From Rhodospirillales bacterium (GTDB taxonomy: Bacteria > Pseudomonadota > Alphaproteobacteria > Reyranellales > Reyranellaceae), in NCBI GenBank assembly GCA_009377525.1, contig WHTW01000068.1, forward strand, positions 1 to 39,595: a stretch of DNA of 39,595 bases. Reading direction: 5' to 3'. The notes beneath the pieces were generated by a model, which was not told where the DNA came from, did no database searches, and saw only the letters and a list, made by a program, of their open reading frames with translations. Position 1 is the stretch's first letter; each line of letters begins with the position of its first letter. Both the position numbers and the translations under genes were made by a program. Shown here one piece after another: positions 39,265-39,595 of this stretch.

Positions 39265-39595
39265 GCGCACCGCCTCACCCTTATATGAGCGATAAGGAGT
39301 CAAGTGTGGGTTTGGCTTTTTTGTCACTCAGTCATCGGGCGATCTTGACGTTGGAAACCTTGGAGCGGCGCGCGCAAGCGGGGTCAAGGCTGGCCGCAGG
39401 CCACCGCCGTAGGCGGCGCGAAGCGGCCTTGACGCCGCGAGCACGGCGCTAGAATGGGAACGTCGAGAGGCGGCCTTTGGTGTGCTGCATCGGGAGGTTG
39501 GGCTTCTGGCAAATGCGCGTCGGCTCGACGGCATTACCTTATATCCGGTCGGACGTCGCAGCGTCCCGCACCCCAATCCCTCATGCACGGTCGAG
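39265..39595. other. gene-free end of window with hairpins
   Basis: No supportable gene. CCTTAT-ATGAGCG-ATAAGG at about 39278-39296 is a weak stem-loop that may end the yqgE transcript. A larger imperfect stem with arms GTCAAGGC (39383-39390) and GCCTTGAC (39426-39433) encloses CCGCC-GTA-GGCGG and resembles a dispersed intergenic repeat. A short minus-strand frame over it is low-complexity and not convincing. Confidence 0.4.

Noticed and set aside
39328..39588. An 86-codon minus-strand frame at the window end
   Set aside because: Low-complexity Arg/Ser/Ala/Pro sequence over an inverted repeat, without a good start context. More likely a non-coding repeat.
1..39595. CRISPR arrays, rRNA genes or an intact prophage
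   Set aside because: No regularly spaced direct repeats of 25-40 bases, no rRNA sequence and no phage structural genes were seen.

Overview
The window is GC-rich chromosomal DNA from an alphaproteobacterium. Codon use, a full C-P lyase cluster with DUF1045 and PhnN, an ECF41-type sigma factor, DUF4864, CcbP-like and BrnT/BrnA genes all fit Rhodospirillales or Hyphomicrobiales. A Reyranella-like organism is my best guess, but no rRNA or core marker in the window settles it. No CRISPR array, intact prophage or intact insertion sequence was seen.

Layout: (1) 1-1.65 kb is an AT-richer accessory patch. It holds a possible decayed Bug/TctC fragment, a strong promoter with operator-like repeats, a Phd antitoxin N-terminus fused to an unrelated helical domain, and a two-pass membrane protein. 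(2) 1.77-6.2 kb carries an FMN-dependent NtaA-type monooxygenase, a BrnT-BrnA toxin-antitoxin pair, a two-domain GNAT, a DMT exporter, a DUF4864 secreted protein and tRNA-Arg(ACG). (3) 6.4-9.96 kb is a TetR-regulated ABC-2 drug-export operon ending in a broken CPBP protease gene. (4) 10.4-14.3 kb is a three-gene operon: SNF2 helicase, zinc-ribbon protein and small basic protein. It lies between degraded DNA and an IS21-family remnant. (5) 14.8-18.5 kb has a CcbP-like calcium-binding protein, a shikimate-kinase-like P-loop protein and a divergent pair of uncharacterised proteins. (6) 18.65-23.6 kb has an ECF41 sigma factor with a membrane b-cytochrome partner, a LysR regulator divergent from an NTF2-like protein, a second NTF2-like protein, an SDR lacking its catalytic residues, and an OsmC protein. 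(7) 23.7-26.7 kb has a membrane SGNH hydrolase, a long leader region with a consensus promoter, and a VOC-SDR pair.

(8) 26.9-37.8 kb is the phosphonate region. A forward operon, phnC-phnD-phnE1-phnE2-DUF1045, imports phosphonates. A convergent reverse operon, phnG-H-I-J-K-L-M-N, encodes the C-P lyase core complex, its ATPases and the enzymes that lead to PRPP. The two operons meet tail to tail, with DUF1045 and phnN overlapping by 53 bp. phnC carries a frameshift exactly in its ABC signature motif. Three copies of a dispersed palindromic element lie in or beside the cluster. One has been captured as the N-terminal extension of phnL and one carries a second, nested palindrome. (9) 37.9-39.6 kb has a Prx5 peroxiredoxin with a terminator, a palindrome-rich spacer, YqgE/AlgH, and a gene-free end.

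The strongest points for follow-up are the SNF2/zinc-ribbon/small-protein operon, the phnC frameshift, the palindrome families (one with paired changes on both arms, one co-opted into phnL), the Phd fusion, and the ECF41 unit with an atypical partner.
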